NCBI GenBank assembly: GCA_012961305.1
Contig: DTZQ01000470.1
Coordinates: forward strand, 1-6,601
DNA length: 6,601 nucleotides
From: Armatimonadota bacterium
Lineage (GTDB): Bacteria > Armatimonadota > UBA10988 > DTZQ01
Direction: 5' to 3'
A model generated the notes under the pieces. That model did no database searches, was not told where the DNA came from, and saw only the letters and a program-made list of their open reading frames with translations. Below are positions 1 through 5,812 of this stretch, piece by piece. A program made the position numbers and the translations under genes. How positions within the stretch are numbered: position 1 is the first letter of the stretch; the number at the start of each line of letters is the position of its first letter.

Positions 1-2
1 AC

Positions 3-1508
3 AACGCCACCGGCGATGATTTTCGGGGGCGTCTGAGGGTACGACTGCTCAGCGGTGGAAAGGGGCTGGCGCAGAAGTCGCTCCCCGTCGAAGCGATTCC
101 CCCGCTGGGTCGCCATCGCGTTGCCCTCGCCCTCTCGCTTCCCCCCTCGACGCCCGCTGGCCCGGCGACGCTCGAACTGACGCTGACGCGCGATGGGCGA
201 ACGGTGAGCGTCAATCGGCACCGAGTCGTGGTGCATCGTCGAAGCGAATCCGCTCCCTTGACGACGAAGGCGAAGGTGGCTCTGTACGAGCGGGTCTCCG
301 GGGAGGAATCGGCGGCGGCCTTGCTTCGCGATTTCGGCGTGGCCTTTCAGTCCATCGAGGACCTGGCCCGCCTCGAGGACTTCGACCTGCTCATGCTGGG
401 TCGCGACAGCGCCGACGCGAACGTGTTTCGCCACGCGGAGAGCATCCGCCGTTTCATCGAGGCGGGCGGTCGGATGCTGACGTTCGAGCAGAGCCTCTCC
501 GCTCCCGTTCCCTGGGCGCCGGCGCTGCATTGGGAATCCTGCGGGCCGGTTCCGCGAGCCGACCCCCTCGACCTGCGCCATCCGCTTTTCCGAGGTCTGG
601 AGCCGCTCGATTTCGAGGACTGGTCTCCCGACCACTTCCTCTACGACACCTATCTGAAACCGCTCAACGCCAACGTGCTGGTCATGGGCGCCACCCCGCG
701 CACCGGTTTCGCTCACTCCCAGCCGCCGGATTTCGGGATGCTGGTCGCGGAGTTTCGTCTGGGGCGAGGTGTCTGCCTTCTGTCTCAACTTCAGGTAACC
801 CGCCACTACCGAAGCGACAGCGTGGCGCGACTCTTCGCCTACAACCTCCTGAGGCACCTTCTCAGCGGGCCGGCCGACCTGGAAGCGGTGCGTCTCCTTG
901 AGGGCGACACCGGCCAGGCCCTCCCCACGCCTCCGCCCGAAGAGAACGCTCTGCGCCTCCTCAACCTGCGCCGCTTCAGCAACCGCTCCCTCGAGGACAC
1001 GGACGGCAGCGGCTGGATGGGTTTGAAGGAAGGGCTGACCGGACTGTCTCCGGGGAGGAAATTGCTGGGCGGCGTTCTCTTCCGGGTGGACGAGAAAGGC
1101 ATCGTCCTCGGTCGTTCTCCCCGCAGGCCAGGCCTCGAGTTTCCCGCCTCGGTGGAGCGCATCGGCATCTGGGCGAACGTGGCCCGAATTTATTTCCTCC
1201 ACACAGCCTCCTGGGTAGCGGCGAAGGAGGGCGAGGAACTGCTGCGGTACGTATTCACCTACCGCGATGGTCGAAAGGAAGCGTTCATCGTCCGCAACGG
1301 ACGAGACCTCGCCGACTGGCACCGCGCCACCTCCCATCCCAACGCCCGCATCGTGTGGGTTTCCCCCGCCGGGAAGGCTCTGTTTTTGAGCACGTGGGGG
1401 AACCCCCACCCGGAGAAGCGCATCAAATGGATGGACATCGAAGTCGCCCCTCGCGGCCTGGTGGGCATCGTGGCCATTACCGCTGTGCTGGCCGGTTCCC
1501 AACGGTGA
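3..1508 (+). CDS. C-terminal part of a glycosidase-like multidomain protein (5' end outside window)
   Basis: The frame is open from base 3 to the TGA at 1506-1508 (501 residues), with coding-like sequence upstream of the GTG at 204, so this is a fragment of a longer protein and 204 is not its start. Fragment residues 1-78 look like an Ig-like beta-sandwich (alternating hydrophobic strands, e.g. LELTLTRDGRTVSV). Residues about 84-225 look like a class I glutamine-amidotransferase-like fold as in beta-galactosidase trimerisation domains (KVALYE, then FDLLMLGRD, FIEAGGRMLTFEQ, HPLFRGLEP, GMLVAEFRLGRG). No Cys nucleophile elbow is visible, so this domain is probably structural. Residues about 245-500 begin NLRRFSNRSLEDTDGSGW and continue through LGGVLFRV, IYFLHTASW, YRDGRKEAFIVRNG and WGNPHPEKRI. 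I recognise this as a putative carbohydrate-binding tail of secreted glycosidases. The family of the missing catalytic domain (GH2, GH42 or other) cannot be told. A role in polysaccharide breakdown is inferred. Confidence 0.72.
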   Translation, partial: NATGDDFRGRLRVRLLSGGKGLAQKSLPVEAIPPLGRHRVALALSLPPSTPAGPATLELTLTRDGRTVSVNRHRVVVHRRSESAPLTTKAKVALYERVSGEESAAALLRDFGVAFQSIEDLARLEDFDLLMLGRDSADANVFRHAESIRRFIEAGGRMLTFEQSLSAPVPWAPALHWESCGPVPRADPLDLRHPLFRGLEPLDFEDWSPDHFLYDTYLKPLNANVLVMGATPRTGFAHSQPPDFGMLVAEFRLGRGVCLLSQLQVTRHYRSDSVARLFAYNLLRHLLSGPADLEAVRLLEGDTGQALPTPPPEENALRLLNLRRFSNRSLEDTDGSGWMGLKEGLTGLSPGRKLLGGVLFRVDEKGIVLGRSPRRPGLEFPASVERIGIWANVARIYFLHTASWVAAKEGEELLRYVFTYRDGRKEAFIVRNGRDLADWHRATSHPNARIVWVSPAGKALFLSTWGNPHPEKRIKWMDIEVAPRGLVGIVAITAVLAGSQR

Positions 1509-1525
1509 ATCCAGCCGGCATGTGG

Positions 1526-1551
1526 TCCCTCGCTGGACCGTTGCCGAGGGA
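1526..1551 (+). terminator. Hairpin after the glycosidase-like gene (weak terminator candidate)
   Basis: A perfect 7-bp stem (TCCCTCG at 1526-1532 with CGAGGGA at 1545-1551) encloses a 12-base loop, 17 bases after the stop codon. There is no T-run behind it; the sequence continues GGGGAAAAC. A competing 5-bp stem (GGTCC 1524-1528 with GGACC 1535-1539) overlaps it. It could be a weak or factor-dependent terminator, or an mRNA 3'-end stabiliser. The position supports this but the lack of a U-tract argues against intrinsic termination. Confidence 0.25.
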
Positions 1552-1589
1552 GGGGAAAACGTGGAGGCGGAGCAACTTGCCGGACTCGC

Positions 1590-1617
1590 TTGCCAGGTTG
1601 AAGGGAGCGAGTAAAAC
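1590..1617 (+). promoter_or_regulatory. Possible sigma70-type promoter upstream of the small ORF and DUF4832 gene
   Basis: TTGCCA (1590-1595, 5 of 6 matches to the -35 consensus) is followed after 16 bases by TAAAAC (1612-1617, 4 of 6 matches to the -10). Transcription would begin near 1624, about 30 bases ahead of the small ORF at 1653. The -10 overlaps a small perfect hairpin (CGAGT 1608-1612, loop AAA, ACTCG 1616-1620), which might be an operator or chance. Hits of this quality arise by chance, so the support is mostly positional. Confidence 0.3.
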
Positions 1618-1652
1618 TCGAACCGTGCTCAATTCTCAGAGAGGGGGCGAAC

Positions 1653-1751
1653 ATGCTTGAGCATTGGATTGGTAGCAGGTTGATTATCCTGCTCGCGGCA
1701 TTGACCTGCGCTGGGTCGATGGAATGCATAATTTTCCCCAGCGAGAATTGA
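1653..1751 (+). CDS. Possible 32-residue hydrophobic small protein or leader peptide
   Basis: An ATG at 1653 follows AGGGGG (1642-1647) at 5 bases and opens 32 codons ending in TGA at 1749-1751. The peptide has a short mixed N-terminus (MLEHWIGSR), a hydrophobic core (LIILLAALTCAG) and a polar end (FPSEN), so it resembles a signal peptide or a single membrane segment. The Cys after the core does not fit a canonical lipobox (residues before it are A-L-T). Its stop shares base 1751 with the strong Shine-Dalgarno of the following gene, an arrangement seen in translational coupling. It could be a genuine small membrane protein, a leader ORF setting translation of the DUF4832 gene, or a remnant of an earlier signal sequence. 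I do not recognise a family, and short ORFs like this also occur by chance. Confidence 0.33.
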   Translation: MLEHWIGSRLIILLAALTCAGSMECIIFPSEN

Positions 1752-1758
1752 AAGGAGG
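1751..1758 (+). promoter_or_regulatory. Strong Shine-Dalgarno of the DUF4832 gene, overlapping the small ORF stop
   Basis: AAAGGAGG lies 6 bases before the ATG at 1765, a near-perfect match to the anti-Shine-Dalgarno. It fixes the start of the 455-residue protein. Its first A is the last base of the TGA that ends the upstream small ORF, so ribosomes terminating there would sit on this site. Confidence 0.8.
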
Positions 1759-1764
1759 GCTGCT

Positions 1765-3132
1765 ATGAGAGTAATTGCCCTGATGGTAGCAACCTGGTGT
1801 TGCTGCTTGATATTCAGTGAGGAAGGAGGCAACAAAGTGCGAGTGACGCCCCGGGAGACTGACGAACTACTGGCCAATCCCGGCATGGGTTGGCAGACTT
1901 TCCATCGCTTCGCCAATGAGGACGAAAACTTGGCCGGTCTGCCCAGTACTTGTGCCTATTTCCGTTTCTACTGGCGGGACCTGGAACCGGCAGAGGGAAA
2001 GATTGATTTTGCCAAACTCGATTCTCTCCTTGCCCGAGCCAGGAAGGCAGGGCAGAAGTTGGCCTTTCGCATCATGTGCGCCGGTACTACCCAGGATTAC
2101 CTGTACGTACCGCAATGGCTGAAGGACAAAGGTTGCCGGGGTTTCGAGTACCGACGTCGAGGTCAAGGCCCTAAACACTGGGTGCCCGACATGGATGACC
2201 CTATCTTTCAAGAGGCCCATTTTCGGTTGATTCGCGAACTGGGGAACCGCTACGATGGCCATCCTGACTTGGATTTGGTGGACATTGGTTCGGTGGGATT
2301 GTGGGGCGAATGGCACATGAGCGGTACGGGGGTGGAACTACCCCGCCTGGAGACCCGCCTGGCCATTATTGACGCCTATTGTCGAGCCTTCCCCCAGACG
2401 CCCAAGGTCATGCTTATTGGCGATGAGGAAGGCATGAAACATGCGATTCGCCAGGGCTGTGGCTGGCGGGCTGACTGCCTGGGAGATATGGGCGGCTTCT
2501 CGAAGACCTGGAACCACATGGAACATTTCTATCCGCAGCAGATTCGGCGAACGGGGGCAGAGGAAGCCTGGAAGAAGGCCCCAGTGGCCTTCGAGACTTG
2601 CTGGGATATGCGCAAGTGGAAGCGGGAGGGATGGGATATTCGCTACATTTTCGATTACGCCCTGAACTACCATGTCAGTTATCTCAACAACAAGTCCGCG
2701 CCCATCCCTGCAGGCACGCGAGGGGAAGTTGAACGCTTACTGCGCCACATGGGTTACCGCCTTGTTCTAAGGCAACTGGAGCACGAAGCCACCCTAAAAC
2801 CCGGCTCCCCTCTCGCCCTGGATATGATTTGGGAGAATGTGGGTGTTGCTCCTCCTTATCGGGATTACCTGCTCGCCTTCCGACTGACTGAAAAGGCAAG
2901 TCAAAGGCAGCGCATTTTCACAACTGAGACCTCTATTAAGGGCTGGCTGCCGGGAGAAGTAAAGGTCACCGAATCGCTGCGCCTGCCTCTCAATCTTCCC
3001 GCAGGCCGCTACGAACTGGCCCTGGCCATCGTGGAACCTGACACCCACCGGCCCGCCATCCGTCTGGCCATCGCCGGGCGAGCCGCTGATGGCTGGTATC
3101 CCCTCAGCCAAGTGGAAATAGCAAGCGATTGA
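1765..3132 (+). CDS. DUF4832 family protein with GH-A-like TIM barrel, probable secreted glycoside hydrolase
   Basis: This is a 455-residue protein. Residues 1-18 (one Arg, then a hydrophobic run with Cys12-14) could be a short Sec signal. The region about 35-310 resembles the TIM barrel of DUF4832/GH42-like proteins: NPGMGW (38-43), YFRFYWRDLEPAEGKIDF (65-82), KLAFRIM, then GLWGEWH (178-184) and APVAFETCWD (272-281). Glu182, after a predicted fourth strand, and Glu277, after a predicted seventh strand, sit where clan GH-A enzymes keep their acid/base and nucleophile. That assignment is my inference. About 335-455 is a beta-sandwich typical of the DUF4832 C-terminus (APPYRDYLLAFRL, LPAGRYELALAIVEP, DGWYPL). 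The substrate cannot be told. The upstream glycosidase-like gene on the same strand supports a role in polysaccharide use, but a 256-base gap separates them and co-transcription is uncertain. Confidence 0.82.
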   Translation: MRVIALMVATWCCCLIFSEEGGNKVRVTPRETDELLANPGMGWQTFHRFANEDENLAGLPSTCAYFRFYWRDLEPAEGKIDFAKLDSLLARARKAGQKLAFRIMCAGTTQDYLYVPQWLKDKGCRGFEYRRRGQGPKHWVPDMDDPIFQEAHFRLIRELGNRYDGHPDLDLVDIGSVGLWGEWHMSGTGVELPRLETRLAIIDAYCRAFPQTPKVMLIGDEEGMKHAIRQGCGWRADCLGDMGGFSKTWNHMEHFYPQQIRRTGAEEAWKKAPVAFETCWDMRKWKREGWDIRYIFDYALNYHVSYLNNKSAPIPAGTRGEVERLLRHMGYRLVLRQLEHEATLKPGSPLALDMIWENVGVAPPYRDYLLAFRLTEKASQRQRIFTTETSIKGWLPGEVKVTESLRLPLNLPAGRYELALAIVEPDTHRPAIRLAIAGRAADGWYPLSQVEIASD

Positions 3133-3172
3133 TGCGCTTCCACGTAAAGGTGAACCGCAGGAGTGCTCCCGC

Positions 3173-3188
3173 ACCCCAGTTTCGGGGT
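3173..3188 (+). terminator. Short hairpin after the DUF4832 gene
   Basis: A 5-bp stem (ACCCC 3173-3177 with GGGGT 3184-3188) with a 6-base loop lies 40 bases after the stop codon. No T-run follows. It is the nearest structure that could mark the transcript end but is weak on its own. Confidence 0.2.
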
Positions 3189-3215
3189 CAACCAAGAACC
3201 CACTCCGGCGACCGT

Positions 3216-3245
3216 TTAGGCCAATTTATTCTCTTGGCCGTCTAA
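3216..3245. repeat. Bulged inverted repeat in the gap after the DUF4832 gene
   Basis: TTAG (3216-3219) plus GCCAA (3220-3224) pair with TTGGC (3234-3238) and CTAA (3242-3245), leaving a 9-base loop and a 3-base bulge (CGT). An alternative is the uninterrupted 6-bp stem GGCCAA/TTGGCC (3219-3224 with 3234-3239). No T-run follows on either strand, so an intrinsic terminator is unlikely. It may be an mRNA 3'-end structure. The surrounding non-coding stretch from 3133 to about 3320 is AT-richer than the genes, and I see no ORF or RNA gene in it. Confidence 0.35.
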
Positions 3246-3325
3246 GTCCAAGGTATAGCACAGAATTGGAATCTTGCAGCAAAGGTTCAGCACTCCATAG
3301 TCGTCCGGGAACCAGGTCCAACCCC

Positions 3326-3354
3326 TTGACAATCCCCGTTTTGGGTGCTATCCT
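3326..3354 (+). promoter_or_regulatory. Strong sigma70-type promoter with extended -10
   Basis: The perfect -35 TTGACA (3326-3331) is followed after exactly 17 bases by TATCCT (3349-3354; 4 of 6 matches, including the first two positions and the final T). A TG at 3346-3347 forms an extended -10 (TGC-TATCCT). The start of transcription would be near 3361, giving a leader of about 100 bases before the ATG at 3465. The spacer holds CCCC-GTTTT-GGG, a small inverted repeat that could be a repressor site. This is the best promoter in the window and drives the ferritin-like remnant and, with no break seen, the flavoprotein. Confidence 0.7.
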
Positions 3355-3383
3355 TAGAGGAACGCACTCTCTAACCCAGTATA

Positions 3384-3411
3384 GCCTCTTTTGCCTTTTA
3401 ATGCAAGAGGC
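3384..3411 (+). promoter_or_regulatory. Hairpin in the 5' leader of the ferritin remnant/flavoprotein transcript
   Basis: GCCTCTT (3384-3390) pairs perfectly with AAGAGGC (3405-3411). An inner GC/GC pairing is possible if two T residues bulge, around an A/T-rich loop. It begins about 24 bases after the predicted transcription start and lies about 40 bases ahead of the Shine-Dalgarno at 3450. It may be a stability element, a protein-binding site or a simple attenuator. It has no adjacent T-run and does not match a riboswitch class I know. Confidence 0.4.
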
Positions 3412-3464
3412 CAGGTTGGTCTAAAAGGTTCACCCCAGCAATTATGAATGGAGGAGTAAGCAGA

Positions 3465-3604
3465 ATGGCTGTGCGGAGGCCTCAGCCAAACAATTCTATG
3501 AGTTTCTATGCGATTTGGAACAGGCACATTACACCTTGCTGGACGATACCCTGTTATACCTGGACAAACCCCCAGAATGGTTTGCCAAGTTCGAACTACG
3601 GTAG
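3465..3604 (+). pseudogene. Decayed ferritin-like/rubrerythrin-domain gene (internal deletion, out of frame)
   Basis: An intact start region is present: GGAGGAG (3450-3456), 8 bases, then ATG (3465) reading MAVRR. One frame over, from about 3473 to the TAG at 3602-3604, the sequence reads AEASAKQFYEFL, then DLEQAHYTLLDDTLLYLD, then PPEWFAKFELR. That pattern (FYEFL, ExxH, HYxLL, YLxxPxxWF) is the closing helix and tail of small ferritin-like/rubrerythrin family proteins, including the ExxH iron-ligand motif. This second frame has no start codon between the stop at 3422-3424 and the homologous part, and a full domain of about 140-160 residues cannot fit. The simplest reading is a gene that lost its middle and was joined out of frame, leaving promoter, ribosome site and 3' end. 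A -1 frameshift would give a mini-protein of under 50 residues. The stop lies 17 bases before the flavoprotein start, as in an operon. Confidence 0.68.
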
Positions 3605-3613
3605 ATGGCGGAT

Positions 3614-3620
3614 AGAAGGA
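3614..3620 (+). promoter_or_regulatory. Shine-Dalgarno of the flavoprotein, spacing ambiguous
   Basis: AGAAGGA ends one base before the ATG at 3622 but 7 bases before the in-frame GTG at 3628. The spacing favours GTG, while protein-family alignment (M-x-V-L-G-x-x-GSPR) favours ATG. An in-frame stop at 3613-3615 rules out any earlier start. Confidence 0.4.
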
Positions 3621-3621
3621 A

Positions 3622-4233
3622 ATGTATGTGTTGGGTTTGGGCGGTAGCCCTCGGGAAGGTGGGAATACCGATTTGCTACTGGAGCGGGCCTTGGCAGGTG
3701 CAGCGCAAGCGGGAGCCCAAGTGGAAAAGGTAATCCTCAACCGCCTGCATCTGACTCCCTGTCAACATTGCGACGGCTGTCGGCAGACGGGCCAATGTAT
3801 AATTGAGGACGACTTGCAAGGACTTTATCCGAAGTTGAAAAAGGCCGAAGGGCTGATTTTGGCCTCACCCATTTTCTTCCTGGGCGTGACGGCGCAGACC
3901 AAAATCCTGATTGACCGCTGTCAGGCATTTTGGGCCGCCAAGTATCTCCTGGGGCACCGCTGGCGAACCCGCGATGGCCAGCCCCGCCGGGGGCTGTTTA
4001 TCTCCGTCAGCGCTCACCCCTGCCCTGACCACTTTCCACCAGCCATTGCCACGGTGAAAGCATTCTTTGCCACCCTGGACGTCATCTATGCTGAGGAGTT
4101 GCTCTTCCCCGGTGTAGGCGAAAAAGGTGCCATCGTCCGCCACCCAACGGCCCTGCAAGAGGCCTTCGCCGCCGGCCAGCGGTTGGTAACTGGAATACAG
4201 GATGCGGGAGGCAAGAGGTCTCACAAGCCATAG
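3622..4233 (+). CDS. Iron-sulfur flavoprotein, NADPH-dependent FMN reductase family
   Basis: This 203-residue protein has the flavodoxin-like fold of the Isf/FMN-reductase family. GSPREGGNT (8-16) is the FMN phosphate loop, and ASPIFFLGVTAQTKILIDRC (81-100) is the second flavin loop plus helix. Between them lies the compact cluster Cys47-x2-Cys50-x2-Cys53-x5-Cys59, the arrangement known to bind a 4Fe-4S centre in iron-sulfur flavoproteins. Such proteins are cytoplasmic electron carriers or reductases, often linked to oxidative-stress handling in anaerobes. The partner and substrate here are unknown. It sits 17 bases after a broken ferritin-like gene and shares its promoter, which would fit an oxygen or peroxide detoxification role in the ancestral operon (inference). 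The C-terminal dozen residues (Gly/Lys/Ser-rich) look like a disordered tail. The start may be the GTG at 3628 instead. Confidence 0.85.
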   Translation: MYVLGLGGSPREGGNTDLLLERALAGAAQAGAQVEKVILNRLHLTPCQHCDGCRQTGQCIIEDDLQGLYPKLKKAEGLILASPIFFLGVTAQTKILIDRCQAFWAAKYLLGHRWRTRDGQPRRGLFISVSAHPCPDHFPPAIATVKAFFATLDVIYAEELLFPGVGEKGAIVRHPTALQEAFAAGQRLVTGIQDAGGKRSHKP

Positions 4234-4238
4234 GTCCT

Positions 4239-5387
4239 TTATGCCCGTTCTGCTAACAGGGCGGTGTAGACTTCCTGCATGGCGGCGACGTGGCGTTCCA
4301 GGGTGAAGTGGGTCTGCACGCGCTGGCGTGCTTGCTGACCCAGGGTGGCGGCCCAGGCTGGGTCGCGAGCCAGGGACAGCAGGGCCTCGGCCAGAGCGGC
4401 AGCATCATCCGGCGGCACCAGCAGACCGCTTATCCCCTCCTCCACGATTTCCCGCGGCCCGCCGAGGTTCGTGGCCACTACCGGCTTGCCCAAACTCATG
4501 GCCTCGATTAGAGCCCGGCCAAAGGGTTCGCGCCGCGAAGGCAAGACAAACACGTCCAGCGCGGAAAGCAGGTCAGCCACGTCGGTGCGGTAGCCCAAGA
4601 AATGCACTCGGTCGCGGATGCCCAACTGTTCCGCCCAGGCGCGCAGTTGCGCCGGATAGGTCGGGTGGTCGCCAAACAGGTCTTCCCCCACCAGGATAAA
4701 ATGCGCGGTGGGTACAGCGGAAGCCACACGGGCCGCAGCCTCCAAAAAGCAACTATGGCCCTTCCAGGGCACCATCTGGGCCACCAAACCGACGGCCCAA
4801 TCGTCCCCCGTCAGACCTAATTCCGCCCGCACCGCTGCCCGGGGCCGAGTGGGTTGGAAGGACTTTATGTCTATCCCGTTCCAGACCACCGTTATTTTCT
4901 CTGTGGGTACGCCGCTCTCCCGCAGATGTTCCCCAACGGCCTGAGAAATGGCAACTATGCGCGTGGCCTGCTGACCGAGCCACCTCCCCCACCATCCCAA
5001 TGGAACCAAGTCCCGTACCTGCCATACCCAGGGCACTGCGGCTCGGCGCGCGGCCGGAGCCAGGTACAGGGCAGCCGTGCTGCTGTTGGCGTGGGCTAAA
5101 GCAAACCCCTGGCCCAGAAGTCGCCCCAACCGCCGGCTGTTTAGCCACCAGTTAGCCCCGTAGCGGGCCAGTTGCCAAGGGACGCAGGTGCGCTTAAAGC
5201 GCAGCAAGGGTAGGTATTCCACCGGCACCCTTAAGGCTGCCAATCGCTCTCCCAACGGGCCGGGTCGAGGCAGCAGGGCGTAGGGAGCAAATTGCGAACG
5301 GTCGAGGCCCCGCAGCAGTTCGGTCAAACTGACCTCCGCGCCGCTGATGAGCGCAGTGTGGTTCAGGTACAAAATCCGCCATATCAT
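4239..5387 (-). CDS. Family 4 glycosyltransferase (GT-B fold)
   Basis: The protein has 382 residues from the ATG at 5387. A TTG at 5402 would add five residues but has no better ribosome site, and family members begin near MIWRILYLNH. Neither start has a good Shine-Dalgarno, so coupling to the upstream acyl carrier protein gene (stop 38 bases away) is plausible. The N-terminal Rossmann half carries SGAEVSL, the loop near the acceptor. The C-terminal half carries NGID, VPWKG and EPFGRALIE, the E-x7-E motif of retaining GT4 enzymes that contacts the nucleotide sugar, followed by the usual GLLVPPDD segment. No membrane span is evident, so it is probably cytoplasmic or peripheral. It would transfer a sugar from a nucleotide donor to a lipid-linked or growing glycan; which sugar cannot be told. 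It runs tail-to-tail with the flavoprotein gene, 5 bases apart. Confidence 0.9.
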   Translation of the reverse strand: MIWRILYLNHTALISGAEVSLTELLRGLDRSQFAPYALLPRPGPLGERLAALRVPVEYLPLLRFKRTCVPWQLARYGANWWLNSRRLGRLLGQGFALAHANSSTAALYLAPAARRAAVPWVWQVRDLVPLGWWGRWLGQQATRIVAISQAVGEHLRESGVPTEKITVVWNGIDIKSFQPTRPRAAVRAELGLTGDDWAVGLVAQMVPWKGHSCFLEAAARVASAVPTAHFILVGEDLFGDHPTYPAQLRAWAEQLGIRDRVHFLGYRTDVADLLSALDVFVLPSRREPFGRALIEAMSLGKPVVATNLGGPREIVEEGISGLLVPPDDAAALAEALLSLARDPAWAATLGQQARQRVQTHFTLERHVAAMQEVYTALLAERA

Positions 5388-5425
5388 GGAGAAAGTTTCC
5401 AATTAGGCAGTTGCCCAACCCGAAT

Positions 5426-5686
5426 TTACTCGGCTCGCTTGCACTCCACCAAATCCGCGATGGCGTTGACCGTAGCGAACAGGTCGAGGCTGAATTCCTC
5501 CTCCTCAACCGTTACCCCATATTCCTCCTCCAGGCCCACTACTATTTCGAACAGGGCCACGGAATCTATGCCATAAGTGCTCATCAGCGGCGCATCGTCC
5601 TCGAGGTCCTCCGGGTCGAGGTCGAGGAAACACCGCTCCACAATCATACGCTTTAGGTCGGCTTTCAAGGTTTCCCGGTTAGACAT
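5426..5686 (-). CDS. Acyl carrier protein
   Basis: This is an 86-residue acidic helical protein with the carrier motif GIDSVALFEIV. Ser42 in DSV is the expected 4'-phosphopantetheine attachment site, and EEEYG with the acidic run behind it is the usual helix II/III region. AGGAG (5693-5697 on the plus axis) lies 6 bases before the ATG and supports the start. The length and fold match stand-alone carriers. Housekeeping AcpP normally sits with fatty-acid genes such as fabF and fabG, whereas this one lies between two glycosyltransferases in the same direction. It is therefore more likely a specialised carrier supplying an acyl or aminoacyl group for a glycan or glycolipid, or working with an adenylating ligase beyond the window. 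That role is inference. The unrelated third residue-level feature is an acidic Asp/Glu-rich N-terminal segment (LDPEDLEDDAPL), typical of the family. Confidence 0.9.
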   Translation of the reverse strand: MSNRETLKADLKRMIVERCFLDLDPEDLEDDAPLMSTYGIDSVALFEIVVGLEEEYGVTVEEEEFSLDLFATVNAIADLVECKRAE

Positions 5687-5754
5687 TTAACGCTCCTGTT
5701 GAGGTAGCAGTTAGCCGTATGGCTTAGGGTGGGAAAAGCGAAAGTACCGCCGTT

Positions 5755-5786
5755 GGTTAAGTCGGTTTCCCACCGACTGGGTAACC
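5755..5786 (-). other. Strong bulged hairpin between the GT2 and acyl carrier protein genes
   Basis: GGTTA (5755-5759) and AGTCGGT (5760-5766) pair with ACCGACT (5772-5778) and TAACC (5782-5786). This makes 12 base pairs with a 5-base loop and a 3-base GGG bulge (CCC on the transcribed minus strand). The hairpin is centred in the 156-base gap, about 70 bases before the acyl carrier protein start. On the minus strand no T-run follows directly, and the nearest T-rich patches come after about 15 bases, so a standard intrinsic terminator is unlikely. An attenuator, an RNA processing site or a differential-stability element is more plausible. Confidence 0.55.
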
Positions 5787-5812
5787 GTAGCCCAAGATTT
5801 CCATCTGGGGCA

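Noticed and set aside
204..206. GTG at 204 as the true start of the first gene
   Set aside because: The frame stays open to base 3, and the upstream codons complete the same beta-sandwich, so the start lies before the window.
1573..1597. Short direct repeat CTTGCC...CTTGCC
   Set aside because: Six-base matches 15 bases apart are expected by chance and no further copies are seen.
1259..1729. 156-codon minus-strand open frame
   Set aside because: It runs antisense to the end of the glycosidase-like gene and across the gap, has low-complexity Arg/Pro-rich content with no domain, and is a shadow of GC-rich coding sequence.
3133..3320. RNA gene or riboswitch in the non-coding stretch
   Set aside because: Only short hairpins are present; there is no tRNA T-loop pattern and no riboswitch core that I recognise.
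3444..3647. 67-codon plus-strand open frame starting at ATG 3444
   Set aside because: Past 3479 the neighbouring frame encodes the recognisable ferritin-like tail, and this frame runs into the flavoprotein gene. Only its start region (ATG 3465 with GGAGGAG) is taken as real.
3354..3740. 128-codon minus-strand open frame covering the promoter region and flavoprotein start
   Set aside because: The translation has no recognisable pattern, while the plus strand shows a consensus promoter, a ferritin-like remnant and a clear flavoprotein in the same place.
4328..4699. 123-codon plus-strand open frame opposite GT4
   Set aside because: Antisense shadow of a clear GT4, with Arg/Pro/Gly-rich translation and no ribosome site considered convincing.
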